Source: Methylobacterium sp. WL1
GTDB lineage: Bacteria; Pseudomonadota; Alphaproteobacteria; Rhizobiales; Beijerinckiaceae
Direction: 5' to 3'
NCBI RefSeq assembly: GCF_008000895.1
Contig: NZ_CP042823.1
Coordinates: 5,726,501-5,790,500, forward strand
Length of the DNA stretch: 64,000 nucleotides
The position numbers and the translations under genes were made by a program. Positions 8,424-21,342 of the stretch are shown here, one piece after another. The notes beneath the pieces are model-generated. The model searched no databases and had not been told where the DNA came from. It worked only from the letters and a program-made list of their open reading frames with translations. The first letter of the stretch is position 1, and each line of letters opens with the position of its first letter.

Positions 8424-9817
8424 CCGTAGCGGGCCTTGAGCAGCGCGTAGGTCAGCCGGGCGGTCTGGACCTCGCCGCCCTCCGGCCGTCCCGGCTTGGT
8501 GGAGGGGTTCCAGCCGTAGAGGTCGAAATGGCCGTGCGCCCTGGTCTTCGGGGCGAAGCGGCGCAGGAACAAGGCCGCGGTGATCGCCCCGGCGAACGGG
8601 CCGCCCGAGACGTTGTTGAGGTCGGCGACCTTGGAGTCGAGCAGGCTCGCGTAGGGGGCGTGGAGCGGCATCCGCCAGATCGGGTCGATCGCGCGCCGCC
8701 CCGCCTCCGAGACGGAGGCCGCCAGGGCCTCGTCCTCGGTGAAGAACGCCGGCAGATCCGGCCCGAGCGCCACCCGGGCGGCGCCCGTCAGGGTCGAGAA
8801 GTCGAGGATCAGCGCGGGCTCCTCGGCGTCGGCAAGGGCCAGCGCGTCGGCCAGGATCAGCCGCCCCTCCGCGTCGGTGTTGCCGATCTCGACGCTCAAG
8901 CCCGCCCGGCTGGGCAGCACGTCGCTGGGGCGGAAGGCGTTGCCCGAGACCGCGTTCTCCACCGCCGGGATCAGCACGCGCAGGCGGACCCGCAGGCCCC
9001 CGCCCATGATCATGTCGGCGGCCGCCAGCGCCACCGCGGCACCGCCCATGTCCTTCTTCATCAGCAGCATCGCGGCGGAGGGTTTTATGTCGAGCCCGCC
9101 GGTGTCGAAGGCGACGCCCTTGCCGACCAGGGTCACCCGCGGCGCGTCCGCCGGTCCCCAGGTCAGGTCGATCAGGCGCGGCGCCCGGGGCGAGGCGACC
9201 CCGACGGCGTGGATCAGGGGGAATTCCCGCGCGAGCGCCTCGCCTTGCGTCACGTCGATCGACGCCCCGTGGCGCTCGGCCAGCGACCGGGCGGCGGCCT
9301 CGATCTCGGCGGGTCCGAGATCGTTGGCGGGGGTGTTGATCAGGTCGCGGCCCATCGCCACCGCGGCGGCGACCCGCGCGACCTCGGCCCCGTCGATCCC
9401 GGCCGGCGCCGCCAGCCGCGCCTTCGTCCCCCCGGCAGTCCGGTACCGGCCGAAGCGGTAGCTGCCCATCAGCCAGGCCAACGCGGCCTCGGCCGGGTCG
9501 GGGGCGTTCTCCAGGCGAAACGTCCCGTCCGGAAGCAGGGCGGGCAGCTTGCCGGCGATCAGCCGGTCATAGGTGGCCGCCTCCGGATCGCCGAGGCCGA
9601 ACAGCACCCGCGCGAGACCGCCGTCCGGGCCCGGCAGCAGCGCCAGGCTCCCGGCCTTCGGCTTGAAGCCGATTGTTTGCGCGAAACGCCTGTGCGCCGG
9701 TTCCAGGGCCGCTTCGGCCTCGCTCCAGGATGCCGTCGTCACCAGGATGACCGGAACGGACGGCGTGTCTGCGGGCAGCAGGGCGGCGTGCGTCGCGGGG
9801 ATGTCGGCCTGGGTCAT
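8417..9817 (-). CDS. M17-family leucyl aminopeptidase
   Basis: A 466-residue cytosolic metallo-exopeptidase that removes N-terminal residues from peptides. The M17 catalytic domain shows GKGVAFDTGGLDIKPSAAMLLMKKDMGGAA (key Lys and Asp metal ligands; read as consecutive motifs GKGVAFDTGG and MKKDMGG). It also shows the family signature NTDAEGRLILADAL, with the two acidic metal ligands. The N-terminal half is the variable M17 domain. Length is normal. It converges with chrA and diverges from the TPR lipoprotein gene across a short region holding a TTAA-N7-TTAG box. It may act in general peptide turnover. Confidence 0.93.
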   Translation of the reverse strand: MTQADIPATHAALLPADTPSVPVILVTTASWSEAEAALEPAHRRFAQTIGFKPKAGSLALLPGPDGGLARVLFGLGDPEAATYDRLIAGKLPALLPDGTFRLENAPDPAEAALAWLMGSYRFGRYRTAGGTKARLAAPAGIDGAEVARVAAAVAMGRDLINTPANDLGPAEIEAAARSLAERHGASIDVTQGEALAREFPLIHAVGVASPRAPRLIDLTWGPADAPRVTLVGKGVAFDTGGLDIKPSAAMLLMKKDMGGAAVALAAADMIMGGGLRVRLRVLIPAVENAVSGNAFRPSDVLPSRAGLSVEIGNTDAEGRLILADALALADAEEPALILDFSTLTGAARVALGPDLPAFFTEDEALAASVSEAGRRAIDPIWRMPLHAPYASLLDSKVADLNNVSGGPFAGAITAALFLRRFAPKTRAHGHFDLYGWNPSTKPGRPEGGEVQTARLTYALLKARYGA

Positions 9818-9851
9818 GTGCCTCTCGTGCGGCGGTCGGGCCGGCAGCGGC

Positions 9852-9866
9852 TTAACCGGTGGTTAG
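9852..9866 (+). promoter_or_regulatory. CtrA-like box TTAA-N7-TTAG
   Basis: TTAACCGGTGGTTAG, closely followed by a second TTAAC (9870-9874), 80-95 nt upstream of the TPR lipoprotein start. The CtrA consensus is TTAA-N7-TTAA(C); the same TTAG variant recurs at 54791 and 61491. This is an inference from sequence only. Confidence 0.4.
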
Positions 9867-9946
9867 GGTTAACGCTCTATCACCGGCCGGCCGGGAGGGT
9901 GAAGCGTGGGTCGGAGCCCGCCCGGCCAGTGCCGGCGGAGCGCACC

Positions 9947-10768
9947 ATGATGACGGCCCCGATCCGGGTCACCACGACCCTGGCTTCCACCCGCGGCCTC
10001 GCCGCCGCGGCCATCGTGGCGCTGGGCCTCGCCGGCTGCAACACCCGTTCCCCCGAGACCACCGGCTCGATTGGCGATGTCACCGGTCGGTCGGTCGCGC
10101 CGCGCCAGGAGGTCGCCTCACGCCAGGATCTCGACGGGCTGGCCGAACGCTTCAACGCCAATCCGGGCGACGGACGCGCGGCCCTTGCATATGCCCGCGC
10201 CCTCCGGTCGAACGACCAGGCGGCCCAGGCCTCCGCGGTGCTGCAGCAGGCGGCCCTGCGCAACCCGCGCGACACCTTCATCCTCGGCGCCTACGGCAAG
10301 TCGCTGGTGGAGGCCGGTCGCTACCGCGAGGCGATCGACGTCCTCGCCAACGCCCATTCCCCGGCGTCGCCCGACTGGCGCATCCTGTCGGCGCAGGGCT
10401 CGGCCTCCGCGCAACTCGGTGAGCAGGCCCGGGCCCAGAGCTTCTACGAGGCCGCGCTCAAGATCCGGCCGAACGAGCCGTCGCTGCTGTCGAATCTCGG
10501 CCTGTCCTACGCGCTGTCGCGCAACCTCGACCAGGCCGAGCAGACCCTGCGGCTCGCCGCCGACCAACCCGGAGCCGACGCCCGCGTCCGCGCGAACCTC
10601 GCCCTCGTGCTCGGCCTGAAAGGCCGATTCGCCGACGCCGAGACCGTCCTGCGCCGGGACATGGGTCCCGATGAGGCCGCCTCCAACGTGGCGTCCCTGC
10701 GCAAGCTCGCCGCTCAGCCGAATCGGTTCAAGGCGTTGTCGGGGGCTCCGACGCCGGAGCGGGGGTGA
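9947..10768 (+). CDS. TPR lipoprotein, TadD-like
   Basis: A 273-residue predicted outer-membrane lipoprotein. It has a signal peptide with lipobox LAGC (…VALGLAGCNTRSPETTGS), then about five tetratricopeptide repeats (for example GRAALAYARALRSNDQAAQA, LGAYGKSLVEAGRYREAID, SLLSNLGLSYALSRNLDQAE). The arrangement matches TadD-type pilotins and assembly lipoproteins of Tad pilus systems. TadE/TadG-like genes lie far downstream (58.7-61.5 kb). ATG 9947 lies about 8 nt after GGCGGAG; a second ATG follows directly. The CtrA-like box upstream supports a cell-cycle-linked role, by inference. Confidence 0.82.
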   Translation: MMTAPIRVTTTLASTRGLAAAAIVALGLAGCNTRSPETTGSIGDVTGRSVAPRQEVASRQDLDGLAERFNANPGDGRAALAYARALRSNDQAAQASAVLQQAALRNPRDTFILGAYGKSLVEAGRYREAIDVLANAHSPASPDWRILSAQGSASAQLGEQARAQSFYEAALKIRPNEPSLLSNLGLSYALSRNLDQAEQTLRLAADQPGADARVRANLALVLGLKGRFADAETVLRRDMGPDEAASNVASLRKLAAQPNRFKALSGAPTPERG

Positions 10769-11234
10769 CGGCTATCCCGCGACGGTGACCGTCCGGATCT
10801 GCCGCGCGCCTTCCGGATCCCGCTGCGGGCTATGATGTTTCCGGTTCGCCGACGCATGAGGGTATAGGCCGGGCCCAGGCGGGTTTCCCCCTCCCACAGA
10901 AGGGGAGGGGAGGTCCGTGCGGCTGCCGTCCCGCTTCCCGGCACGATGCGCGCCTTCCCCCGGGATGCTGCGGCACGGAACCCGCTCCGGCGCCCGACAG
11001 GGTAGCGCGGCTGTCATCGCAACCCGGTAGCGGCCAGATTCGAAAAGTTCTATATCGGGATCTGGCTGCGCCGCGCGGCTCCACGGGCGTCCAAATCGCC
11101 CCCGCGCATCGTCCTGCCCGGGCACTCCCGGGGCGGCGCGCGCCCGTCGGGCGCTACACAGGCCGAACACAGACTTCGTAGCGCAGGTCTTGCCTGCGCG
11201 TGTTCGACAACCCGCAGCGAGGATTGAACCAGCC
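10769..11234. other. Intergenic region with a C/G-run hairpin; aconitase leader
   Basis: 466 bp without a supportable gene. It contains the hairpin CCCCTCCC (10888-10895) / GGGAGGGG (10903-10910), which resembles the repeat arms at 40418-40580 and may be a decayed copy. The final 150 bp should hold the acnA promoter and leader. I see no EcfG-type or other clear promoter box. Short ORFs here on both strands look like chance. Confidence 0.5.
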
Positions 11235-13934
<2,700 letters not shown>

Positions 13935-13975
13935 TCCACGACGGGCGGCGTCCGCGCCGCCCACCCGGTCTTTCA

Positions 13976-14008
13976 AAGGCGGCGCCCCCGGGGCGCCGCC
14001 TTCTTTTT
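13976..14008 (+). terminator. Intrinsic terminator of acnA
   Basis: Stem AAGGCGGCGCCCC with GGGGCGCCGCCTT, short loop, then TTCTTTTT. A strong rho-independent terminator 42 nt after the acnA stop. Confidence 0.85.
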
Positions 14009-14100
14009 GGCTCGGACGAGGACGTTTCGTTTGCGCACAACCTTGTTTAGCGCGGCCAGCGCCCCATAACCCGGCTCCTGAAGCCAGGATGGGACCCCCG

Positions 14101-14790
14101 ATGAAGCATCTCAGCAAGACCCTCGCCGCCGCAGCCGGACTGACGGCGCTCCTGTCGAGCGCGGCCTTCGCCGCCCAGGTCGAGCGCGTCCGCGGCACCA
14201 TCGACAAGGCCGAGGGCACCACCCTCACGATCAAGACCGAGGACGGCAAGTCCGAGACCGTGGATGTCGGCGGCGCGAAGTTCGCCTGGGTGGTCCCGTC
14301 GAGCCTCGACGCGATCAAGGACGGCGTCTTCATCGGCACCGCCACCAAGGGCGAGAACCCGATGACGGCGCTCGAAGTCGTGCTGTTCCCCGAGTCGATG
14401 CGCGGCACCGGCGAGGGCCATTACGGCTGGGACTCGATCACCGACCAGACCGGCGGCGCCGGCTCGAAGGTGAAGAGCGCCATGACCAACGGCACCGTGA
14501 AGGCCGAGACCGCCAACGCCCCCAAGGTGAAGAGCGCGATGACCAACGGCACCGTGAAGGCCGACAAGGCGGCGTCCGGCGGCGAGCGCACCCTGACGGT
14601 GAGCTACGGCAAGGACGGCTCCAAGGAGATCGTGGTGCCGGCCTCGGCGCCGATCGTCGCCTTCGAGCCGGCCGACAAGGCGATCCTGGCCCCCGGCTCC
14701 AAGGTTTTCGCGGTCGTCGCCAAGGACGGCGCCAAGGCCGAGGGCAAGCTCGTGGCGGTCGGCAAGGACGGCCTGACCCCGCCGATGTAA
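14101..14790 (+). CDS. Exported protein with internal 19-residue repeat
   Basis: A 229-residue protein with a clear signal peptide (MKHLSKTLAAAAGLTALLSS…AFAA). The mature part looks beta-rich: VERVRGTIDKAEGTTLTIKT and GKSETVDVGGAKFAWV resemble the DUF5666/OB-like domains of metal-binding periplasmic proteins. The middle holds two tandem copies of KVKSAMTNGTVKA, 19 residues (57 nt) apart, nearly identical at DNA level. I do not recognise a function. ATG 14101 starts the signal peptide; an ATG 12 nt upstream is the alternative. It sits alone after the acnA terminator. Confidence 0.75.
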   Translation: MKHLSKTLAAAAGLTALLSSAAFAAQVERVRGTIDKAEGTTLTIKTEDGKSETVDVGGAKFAWVVPSSLDAIKDGVFIGTATKGENPMTALEVVLFPESMRGTGEGHYGWDSITDQTGGAGSKVKSAMTNGTVKAETANAPKVKSAMTNGTVKADKAASGGERTLTVSYGKDGSKEIVVPASAPIVAFEPADKAILAPGSKVFAVVAKDGAKAEGKLVAVGKDGLTPPM

Positions 14791-15239
14791 GGTTTGGGAG
14801 TCTCGCGCGCCGCGGTCGGCACGGCTGGCTGCGGCGCGCGGGTTGTTCATCCACGCGGGCGTTCTCTTGGTTCCCGGGGCATGGCCGGCCGCGCGGAGGG
14901 TACTGTGGCAACGCTCGCTGTCGCGGGACACCGGCGGCGATCGCACACATCGTCGGCACGAAGCGGCGTTGCGCACCAGCGAGGGATTTGTCGCCCACGC
15001 GCTGAGGCTGGCGACAGCTCAGAACCGCGCTGGATTTGTCGACAACCGACGAAGAATGATATCATTAGGGTGTGGAACCGTTTTTTTAGAAAAATATGTG
15101 AGAACGGATTGGTGAGATCTACAAAATATCTACTATGACGCCCGTATCTCCGTCGTGGCCCAGGCTATTTTGGCCGTTGATGTTTTCGCGATGATACGAG
15201 ATATCCTGGATCGAGTTTCCAAGATGCGGGATCGGCACG
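14791..15239. other. Intergenic region with AT-rich patch before the MCP gene
   Basis: 449 bp. The first 250 bp are GC-rich without a credible gene. From about 15050 to 15140 the DNA becomes markedly AT-rich, with a small palindrome ATGATATCAT (15058-15067), a T7 run and TTTAGAAAAATAT. This probably contains the promoter of the chemoreceptor gene, or marks foreign or once-mobile DNA. Confidence 0.45.
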
Positions 15240-16937
15240 ATGAAATTGTTGCGTGACGCAAAAATTCTCGTGAAATTTGCCATTCCGCTCGTCATCGTGG
15301 CTTTGGCCGCCGGAGGATTGATCGTCTACGCGCGTGCGAGTCTGATCGCCCAATCGGCCCAGACCCGGCAGATCGTCGATGTCCAGGCCAACCGCCTCGC
15401 GATGATCCTCGGCCTCCAGATCGATTTCGGTGAGATCGCCGTCCAGGCGCGCAACCTCGTCCTCGAAACGCGCGAGTCGCAGATGGCGGGGTACCAGACC
15501 CTCATCAAGCAGAACACGGCGCACGCGTTCAGCTTGCTCGATGCCCTGATGCAGATGGCCGACACGCCCGCGCGGCGCTCGGCCGGGGAGACATTGCGGC
15601 AGATCCTGACGGCGTTCGGCGCCGTGGTCGATCGGGTTGCCGCGAGCGCGGAGCGCGGGGAGGCCGACGCCGCCGGCGCCATCCTGCTGGCCGAGGGCAA
15701 TCCGCTCCGGGCCAAGCTGGTGGAGATGATACAGGCTCGGGTCGATGTCCTGAAGGGCGACCTTCAACGGGAGCGGGACGAGTCCGAGGGGGTGGCCTCC
15801 CGGGCGACCCTTCTCCTGGTTGCGGCGGCAACAATCGGCCTTGCCGTCGCCATCGGGGCGGGCGTCGCCGTGGTCGTTCTCGGCGTGACGGCCCCGCTCA
15901 AACGGCTGGTCCAAACCCTCGAGCGCATGGGGCGCGGAGAGACCGACAGCGAGATCCTCGAGGCCGCCCGCGGCGACGAGATCGGTGCCGTCGGGCGCGC
16001 CGTGGAAGGGATCAAGCGCCTGGTCGCCGCGGAGGCTGCCGAGCAGGCCGAGATCCGGCGTCGCGCCGATCAGGCGACCTCGTCCGAGCGCAGGCGTGCC
16101 CGTGCCGAGCTGGCCGACAGCTTCGAGCAGGCCATGGTCGGCATCGTCGGCACCGTCTCGACATCGGCGAGCGCGCTGCAGACAGCCGCCCAGGACATGA
16201 CCGACACCGCCAGCCTGGCGGCGATGCAGGCCGCCACCGTCGCCTCGGCGGCCGAGGAGGCGGCCGGGAACGTCCAGACGGTCGCGGCCGCCGCGGAACA
16301 GCTCGGAACCTCGGTGCAGGAGATCGGACGTCAGGTCACGGGCTCGGCCGGGCTCACCCGGATCGCGGCCCAGGAGGCCGGGCAGACCACCAAGCTGGTT
16401 CAGGCCCTGAGCCAGACCTCGGCGAAGATCGGCGAGATGGTCGGGCTGATCGCCGACATCGCCAACCGGACCAACCTGCTGGCGCTCAACGCCACCATCG
16501 AGGCGGCGCGCGCCGGCGAGGCGGGGCGGGGCTTCGCCGTGGTGGCGACGGAGGTCAAGGCGCTCGCCGGCCAGACCGCCCGGGTCACGGACGAGATCAC
16601 CGGCCAGGTCGGCGCGATCAGGGCCGTGACCGAGAATGCCGTGGCGGCCATCGGTGGGATCACCAGCCGCATCGGCGAGATCGACGGCGTCACCGCCAGC
16701 ATCGCGGCCGCGGTCGAGCAGCAGGGTGCCGCGACCCAGGAGATCGTCCGCAACGTCTCCGAGGCCGCGCTGGGGACCGGTGCGGTCACGAGCAACATCG
16801 TCGGCGTCGCGGATGCGTCCGAGCGGACCGGGGCGGCCGCGACCCAGGTCCTGGGGGCGGCCGCCACGCTCTCGGACCAGTCCGGGCGCCTGAACGCCGA
16901 GGTGTCCCGCTTCCTCGCTGGAATCCGGGCCGCCTGA
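15240..16937 (+). CDS. Methyl-accepting chemotaxis protein
   Basis: A 565-residue chemoreceptor. TM1 is about residues 11-33 ([19 protein letters not shown]). A helical periplasmic sensor domain of about 150 residues and TM2 near 187-212 ([25 protein letters not shown]) follow. Next come a HAMP domain ([18 protein letters not shown]) and the coiled-coil cytoplasmic signalling domain. Its hairpin tip carries [33 protein letters not shown], the CheA/CheW-contacting region (core motif [16 protein letters not shown]). The compact four-helix-bundle sensor gives no ligand clue. It presumably feeds the flagellar chemotaxis pathway. No che genes are adjacent. Confidence 0.93.
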   Translation: MKLLRDAKILVKFAIPLVIVALAAGGLIVYARASLIAQSAQTRQIVDVQANRLAMILGLQIDFGEIAVQARNLVLETRESQMAGYQTLIKQNTAHAFSLLDALMQMADTPARRSAGETLRQILTAFGAVVDRVAASAERGEADAAGAILLAEGNPLRAKLVEMIQARVDVLKGDLQRERDESEGVASRATLLLVAAATIGLAVAIGAGVAVVVLGVTAPLKRLVQTLERMGRGETDSEILEAARGDEIGAVGRAVEGIKRLVAAEAAEQAEIRRRADQATSSERRRARAELADSFEQAMVGIVGTVSTSASALQTAAQDMTDTASLAAMQAATVASAAEEAAGNVQTVAAAAEQLGTSVQEIGRQVTGSAGLTRIAAQEAGQTTKLVQALSQTSAKIGEMVGLIADIANRTNLLALNATIEAARAGEAGRGFAVVATEVKALAGQTARVTDEITGQVGAIRAVTENAVAAIGGITSRIGEIDGVTASIAAAVEQQGAATQEIVRNVSEAALGTGAVTSNIVGVADASERTGAAATQVLGAAATLSDQSGRLNAEVSRFLAGIRAA

Positions 16938-16961
16938 GGCGGACCCGGTGTCTGGCAGCCG

Positions 16962-17624
<663 letters not shown>

Positions 17625-17646
17625 CGTTCTATTCCCTTTCCCTCGA

Positions 17647-18387
17647 CTAGTGGGTGCCGCCGCCGGCGGCGGCCGCCGGCGTGCTGTCGCCGCGCTTGCG
17701 CGTGGTGCGCTGCTCGATCCGCTTCTCGCGCGCGCCGACCTCGATGATCCGCTTCACGAAGATGCCGGGGGTGTGGATCGTGTCCGGGTCGATGGTGCCC
17801 GGCTGCACGAGGTGCTCCACCTGCGCCACCGTCATCGTGGCCGCCGTGGCCATCATCGGGTTGAAGTTGCGGGCGGTCATCCGGTAGCGGAGGTTGCCCT
17901 CGGTATCGCCGGTATGGGCGTGCACGATGGCGAGGTCCGCGAACAGCCCGCGCTCCATCACGTAGTGCTCGCCGTCGAACTCCCGCACCTCCTTGCCCTC
18001 GGCGACCTTGGTGCCGACGCCGGTCTTGGTGAAGAAGGCCGGAATGCCGGCGCCGCCCGCGCGGATGCGCTCGGCCAGGGTCCCCTGCGGGTTGAACTCG
18101 ATCTCCAACTCGCCTCCGAGATACTGCCGGGCGAACTCCTTGTTCTCGCCGACATAGGACGAGATCATCTTGCGCACCTGCCGGGTGTCCAGGAGCTTGC
18201 CCAGGCCGACCCCGTCGATGCCGGCATTGTTCGACACGATGGTCAGGCCCTTGACGCCCGAGGCGCGCACCGCCTCGATCAGCTCGTCGGGGATGCCGCA
18301 GAGGCCGAACCCGCCGCACATGACCATCATGTCGTCGCGCAGCAGGCCGGCCAAGGCCGCGGTGGGATCCGTGTAGACCTTCTTCAT
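17647..18387 (-). CDS. scoA: 3-oxoacid CoA-transferase subunit A
   Basis: A 246-residue alpha subunit of the heterodimeric CoA-transferase. The CoA-binding glycine-rich segment [20 protein letters not shown] and the family motif [16 protein letters not shown] are present. Its last residues ([11 protein letters not shown]) form a low-complexity tail after the conserved core. It is the first gene of the scoA-scoB pair. In PHB-accumulating methylobacteria the pair would convert acetoacetate from PHB degradation to acetoacetyl-CoA. The upstream 308 bp to the AsmA-like gene contain no clear promoter box. Confidence 0.95.
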   Translation of the reverse strand: MKKVYTDPTAALAGLLRDDMMVMCGGFGLCGIPDELIEAVRASGVKGLTIVSNNAGIDGVGLGKLLDTRQVRKMISSYVGENKEFARQYLGGELEIEFNPQGTLAERIRAGGAGIPAFFTKTGVGTKVAEGKEVREFDGEHYVMERGLFADLAIVHAHTGDTEGNLRYRMTARNFNPMMATAATMTVAQVEHLVQPGTIDPDTIHTPGIFVKRIIEVGAREKRIEQRTTRKRGDSTPAAAAGGGTH

Positions 18388-18695
18388 CGAACCGTCCTTT
18401 TCTCGTCCGGTCTGGCCCGGTCGAAATCTTGGGAACTACGTTTCCTCGGCCCGCTGTCCCCGATTCCGCGGCCGAAATCCAGTGCCGGTGCACACGGCCC
18501 GCATGGTGTCCGGGGCGATCCGTAACCCGCGAGCCTGGGGAGAGCGGGGTCGCCGGGCGGGGCCCCCGCAGACAAGGCGTCCCGAGCGCGCTATGAGGTT
18601 AACGCAACGAGCAGACCCTACCGGGCCGCGACGGCTTGAGGGGGCTGGCGCCGCACCCGGCCACTGGCCGCGCCTGCGGCTCGCCCATCCGGAGC
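18388..18695. other. Intergenic region between divergent scoA and AsmA-like genes
   Basis: 308 bp separating divergent genes. I see no credible gene, terminator or recognised operator; ORFs crossing it look like chance. Both promoters should lie here. Confidence 0.4.
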
Positions 18696-20504
18696 ATGAT
18701 GTCGCCGCGCCGCCCCATCTTCGTTGCCGCCCTTGGATGCCTGGTCCTCGCAGGGCTCGGCCTGCAGGACTGGTCGGTCGACGGCGGCCGGGCGATGACC
18801 TTCGCGGGTTCCGCACTCGATGAGTACGGCCTCGCGCTGACCGCCGAGGGGCCCGCGCACCTCACGCTCCTCCCGATTCCCCGCCTCAGCCTCGAGCGTG
18901 TCCGCCTCGCTGCCGGATCCGCCGGGCCGACGCTTGCGGAGGGCGGCCGCCTGACGATCGAGCTCGATCCGATCGGTCTGCTCGCCGGCCGCGCCGCCCT
19001 GGCGGGTTGCGGCTCGACGCGGCGCGCCTGTCGCCGGATGCCGCCGCCTGGCGCGAGCCGATGGCGCGGCTGGCCGGACGGGATGCGGGCGGGCGCGACC
19101 CAGCACCCGCGCCGGATCGCCCTCAACGGCGCCCGGGTCGGCGACGGCACGGACGCCCGGGACATCGACATCGATCTCGCCTGGCCGTTTTGGAGCGCGA
19201 CCGCCGAGGCCCATGCCAGCATGACCTGGCGGGGCGTGCCGACACGGATCGCCCTGGCCCACATGCTGCCGGCCTATATCGCGCAGGGCCTGCGCACGCC
19301 GTTCACGGCGACGGTGACTTGGCCGGATGGCAGCCTGGCGGCCGAGGGGACGGCAGGACCGCCATCCGACGGCGGCGGCCTGCCGGTCCTGGCCGGGCGC
19401 GCCCGGTTCGAGAGCCGTGCGCTCCCCAGGACCCTGGCCTGGCTCGGGCGCGACGCACCGCTCGCCGCCCTCGCCGGCACCTTCTCGCTCGACGGACGGT
19501 TCGAGACCGGGGATAGGTCGGTGTCGTGGCCGAGCCTGCGAGTGGGGCTCGGCGACGACGTCTTGGATGGGGCCGGCGCCGTGACTCTCGGGGCGGAGCC
19601 CGAGCCGCGCCTCTCGGTCCAGGCCACCCTGGCGGCCGAGACGCTCAACCTGTCGCCGCTTCTCGCCGACCTGATCCGGCTGTTCCAGGCCGAGCCGGCC
19701 TCCCTGGCGCTGGGACCACTGACCGGTGGCGATCTCGACCTGCGCCTCTCCGCGGCCGAGGGCCGCGTCGGGCCGGTCCTGGCACAGGACCTCGCCGCCA
19801 GCATCCTGGTGCGGGACGCGGCCGTGGAGGTCGCGGTGAACCGGGCGCGCGTGCAGGACGGCATGCTCAAGGGGCGCGTGACCCTGGCGAGCGCCGCGGA
19901 TCCGGCCGAGACCGACGTGCGGATGCAGGGTAGCCTCGACCGGGTCGATATCGGTTCCCTGCTGGGCGAGATCGGCGCGGGACGCTGGCTGAGCGGCCCG
20001 CTGCAGGGCCAGTTCAGCCTGGAGGGTAGCGCCCGCGACAGCGGCTCCCTGCTCGCCAGCCTCGGCGGCCGCGCGACCCTCTCGGTCGATGGCGGTGCGA
20101 TCACGGGGCTCGACCTGGCGGAGCTCGTCCACCGCAACGGTGCGGTGCCCACCGGGGCGCTGGCGCGCCGGAACGGCCGGACCGCCTTCGAGCGTGCCGC
20201 GATCACCCTGCGCTTCTCCGACGGGATCGGCGAGTTCGCCGAATCCGGCCTGCGGGGCCCGAGCGTCGGGGCGAGCCTGCAGGGTCAGGTGTCGCTGCCG
20301 GGCCGGCGGATCGCGGCCCGGGGCGACTTGGCGCTGCGACCGCTGGCCGACCTCCCGGGCCGCGGGCTGCTGTTCGAGGTGACGGGTCCGTTGGATGCCC
20401 CCACGGCGCAGATCGTGTCTCAAGGCGAGGCGATGCTGCCCGATCCCTTCAAGGTGCCGGCCGCCCTCGGGCTGAGCGGTGCCGCCCGCGCCTACGCACC
20501 CTGA
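18696..20504 (+). CDS. AsmA-family envelope protein (short out-of-frame stretch)
   Basis: A protein of about 600 residues. One N-terminal membrane anchor (IFVAALGCLVLAGLGLQDW) is followed by a long periplasmic beta-rich AsmA-like domain and the C-terminal AsmA_2-type repeat region (for example LSGPLQGQFSLEGSARDSGS, SVDGGAITGLDLAELV). AsmA proteins are thought to bridge the envelope and affect lipid trafficking and outer-membrane assembly. Residues near 19007-19085 are garbled in this frame (GCGSTRRACRRMPPP), whereas the next frame reads sensibly there (LRLDAARLSPDAAAWREP). One lost and one gained base, both next to G runs, would explain it. ATG 18696 follows GGAG. Confidence 0.8.
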   Translation: MMSPRRPIFVAALGCLVLAGLGLQDWSVDGGRAMTFAGSALDEYGLALTAEGPAHLTLLPIPRLSLERVRLAAGSAGPTLAEGGRLTIELDPIGLLAGRAALAGCGSTRRACRRMPPPGASRWRGWPDGMRAGATQHPRRIALNGARVGDGTDARDIDIDLAWPFWSATAEAHASMTWRGVPTRIALAHMLPAYIAQGLRTPFTATVTWPDGSLAAEGTAGPPSDGGGLPVLAGRARFESRALPRTLAWLGRDAPLAALAGTFSLDGRFETGDRSVSWPSLRVGLGDDVLDGAGAVTLGAEPEPRLSVQATLAAETLNLSPLLADLIRLFQAEPASLALGPLTGGDLDLRLSAAEGRVGPVLAQDLAASILVRDAAVEVAVNRARVQDGMLKGRVTLASAADPAETDVRMQGSLDRVDIGSLLGEIGAGRWLSGPLQGQFSLEGSARDSGSLLASLGGRATLSVDGGAITGLDLAELVHRNGAVPTGALARRNGRTAFERAAITLRFSDGIGEFAESGLRGPSVGASLQGQVSLPGRRIAARGDLALRPLADLPGRGLLFEVTGPLDAPTAQIVSQGEAMLPDPFKVPAALGLSGAARAYAP

Positions 20505-20564
20505 CCCCGATCTCCGCGCCTGCCGCCCGACCCTGAGCTCCGGCCCCGAACCCTCCGTGACCCC

Positions 20565-21340
20565 ATGCGCCGCCAGCTTATCGAGATCCCGTCACCCGAG
20601 CCGGGCCGCTGTCGCGGCAGCTCGCGGTGTTCTCAATCCTCGCCACCGGTCTCGCCCTGATCCTGGTGCGGGACCCGCGCGCCGACACCGACGCGGCGCT
20701 GGTGGCGCTCGCGGCCGGGCTGTACGTCGCCCTGGCCGCGGCGGTGGCGGCCGTCTTCGCGTTCGTGCATGTCTGGCGCGAGGGCGCGCGCGGCCTGGGC
20801 GCCGCGCTGGCCGGCCTGGTGCTGGCGATCCTCCTGCTGGGCTACCTGGCCTATCTGGGGTGCGCGGCCTGCGCCTGCCGGTCCTGTCGGACATCACCAC
20901 CGATATCGACAACCCGCCGGCCTTCTGCGCTCGCGCGCCGCCTTCGCGGCCCGGGTGGGCGCTACCCGGCCGATCCCGGCCCGGCAATCCGCGAGCGCCA
21001 GCGCGCCGCCTACCCGCAGATCGCCCCGCTGACCCTCGACATCGGCGCCGACGAGGCGTTCGAGTTGGCCCGCAAGGCGGCCCTCAACCGGCATTGGCAG
21101 ATCGTCGAGGCGATCCGTCCCGGGGGACGCACCGGCAACGGGCGGATCGAGGCCGTGGCCCGGGGCCTCATCCTGAACCTGCCCGACGACGTGACCGTGC
21201 GGATCCGCCCCCGGGCCGACGGTGCCCGGATCGACGTGCGCTCGGCCTCTCGGCTCGGCGGGCGCGACTTCGGCACCAACGCCGACCGGATCCGCGCCTA
21301 TCTCGACGACGTCGCCAACCTCGCGCTGGCGGTGAAGTAG
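20565..21340 (+). CDS. DUF1499 membrane protein broken by four single-base deletions
   Basis: The reading frame from GTG 20627 to 21340 is open, but its N-terminus and middle do not fit the family. Starting at ATG 20565 (MRRQLIEIPSPEPG) and restoring one base near 20607 joins the membrane region (LAVFSILATGLALILV and two more helices). Between 20855 and 20960 three further single-base losses garble the DUF1499 start, which is clear in other frames (LPVLSDITTDIDNPPAF, then LRSRAAFAARVG). The frame then returns to RYPADPGPAIRERQRAAYPQ and the conserved C-terminus. The three losses sum to a codon, so the ORF stays open. Function of DUF1499 is unknown. Confidence 0.7.
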
Positions 21341-21342
21341 GG

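Noticed and set aside
8528..9946. Long upstream extension of the TPR lipoprotein frame
   Set aside because: Antisense shadow of the M17 aminopeptidase; the signal peptide with lipobox begins at 9947.
18420..18460. GGAAC near 18431 as an EcfG promoter
   Set aside because: The following CGTT is at 3 nt, not 16-17.
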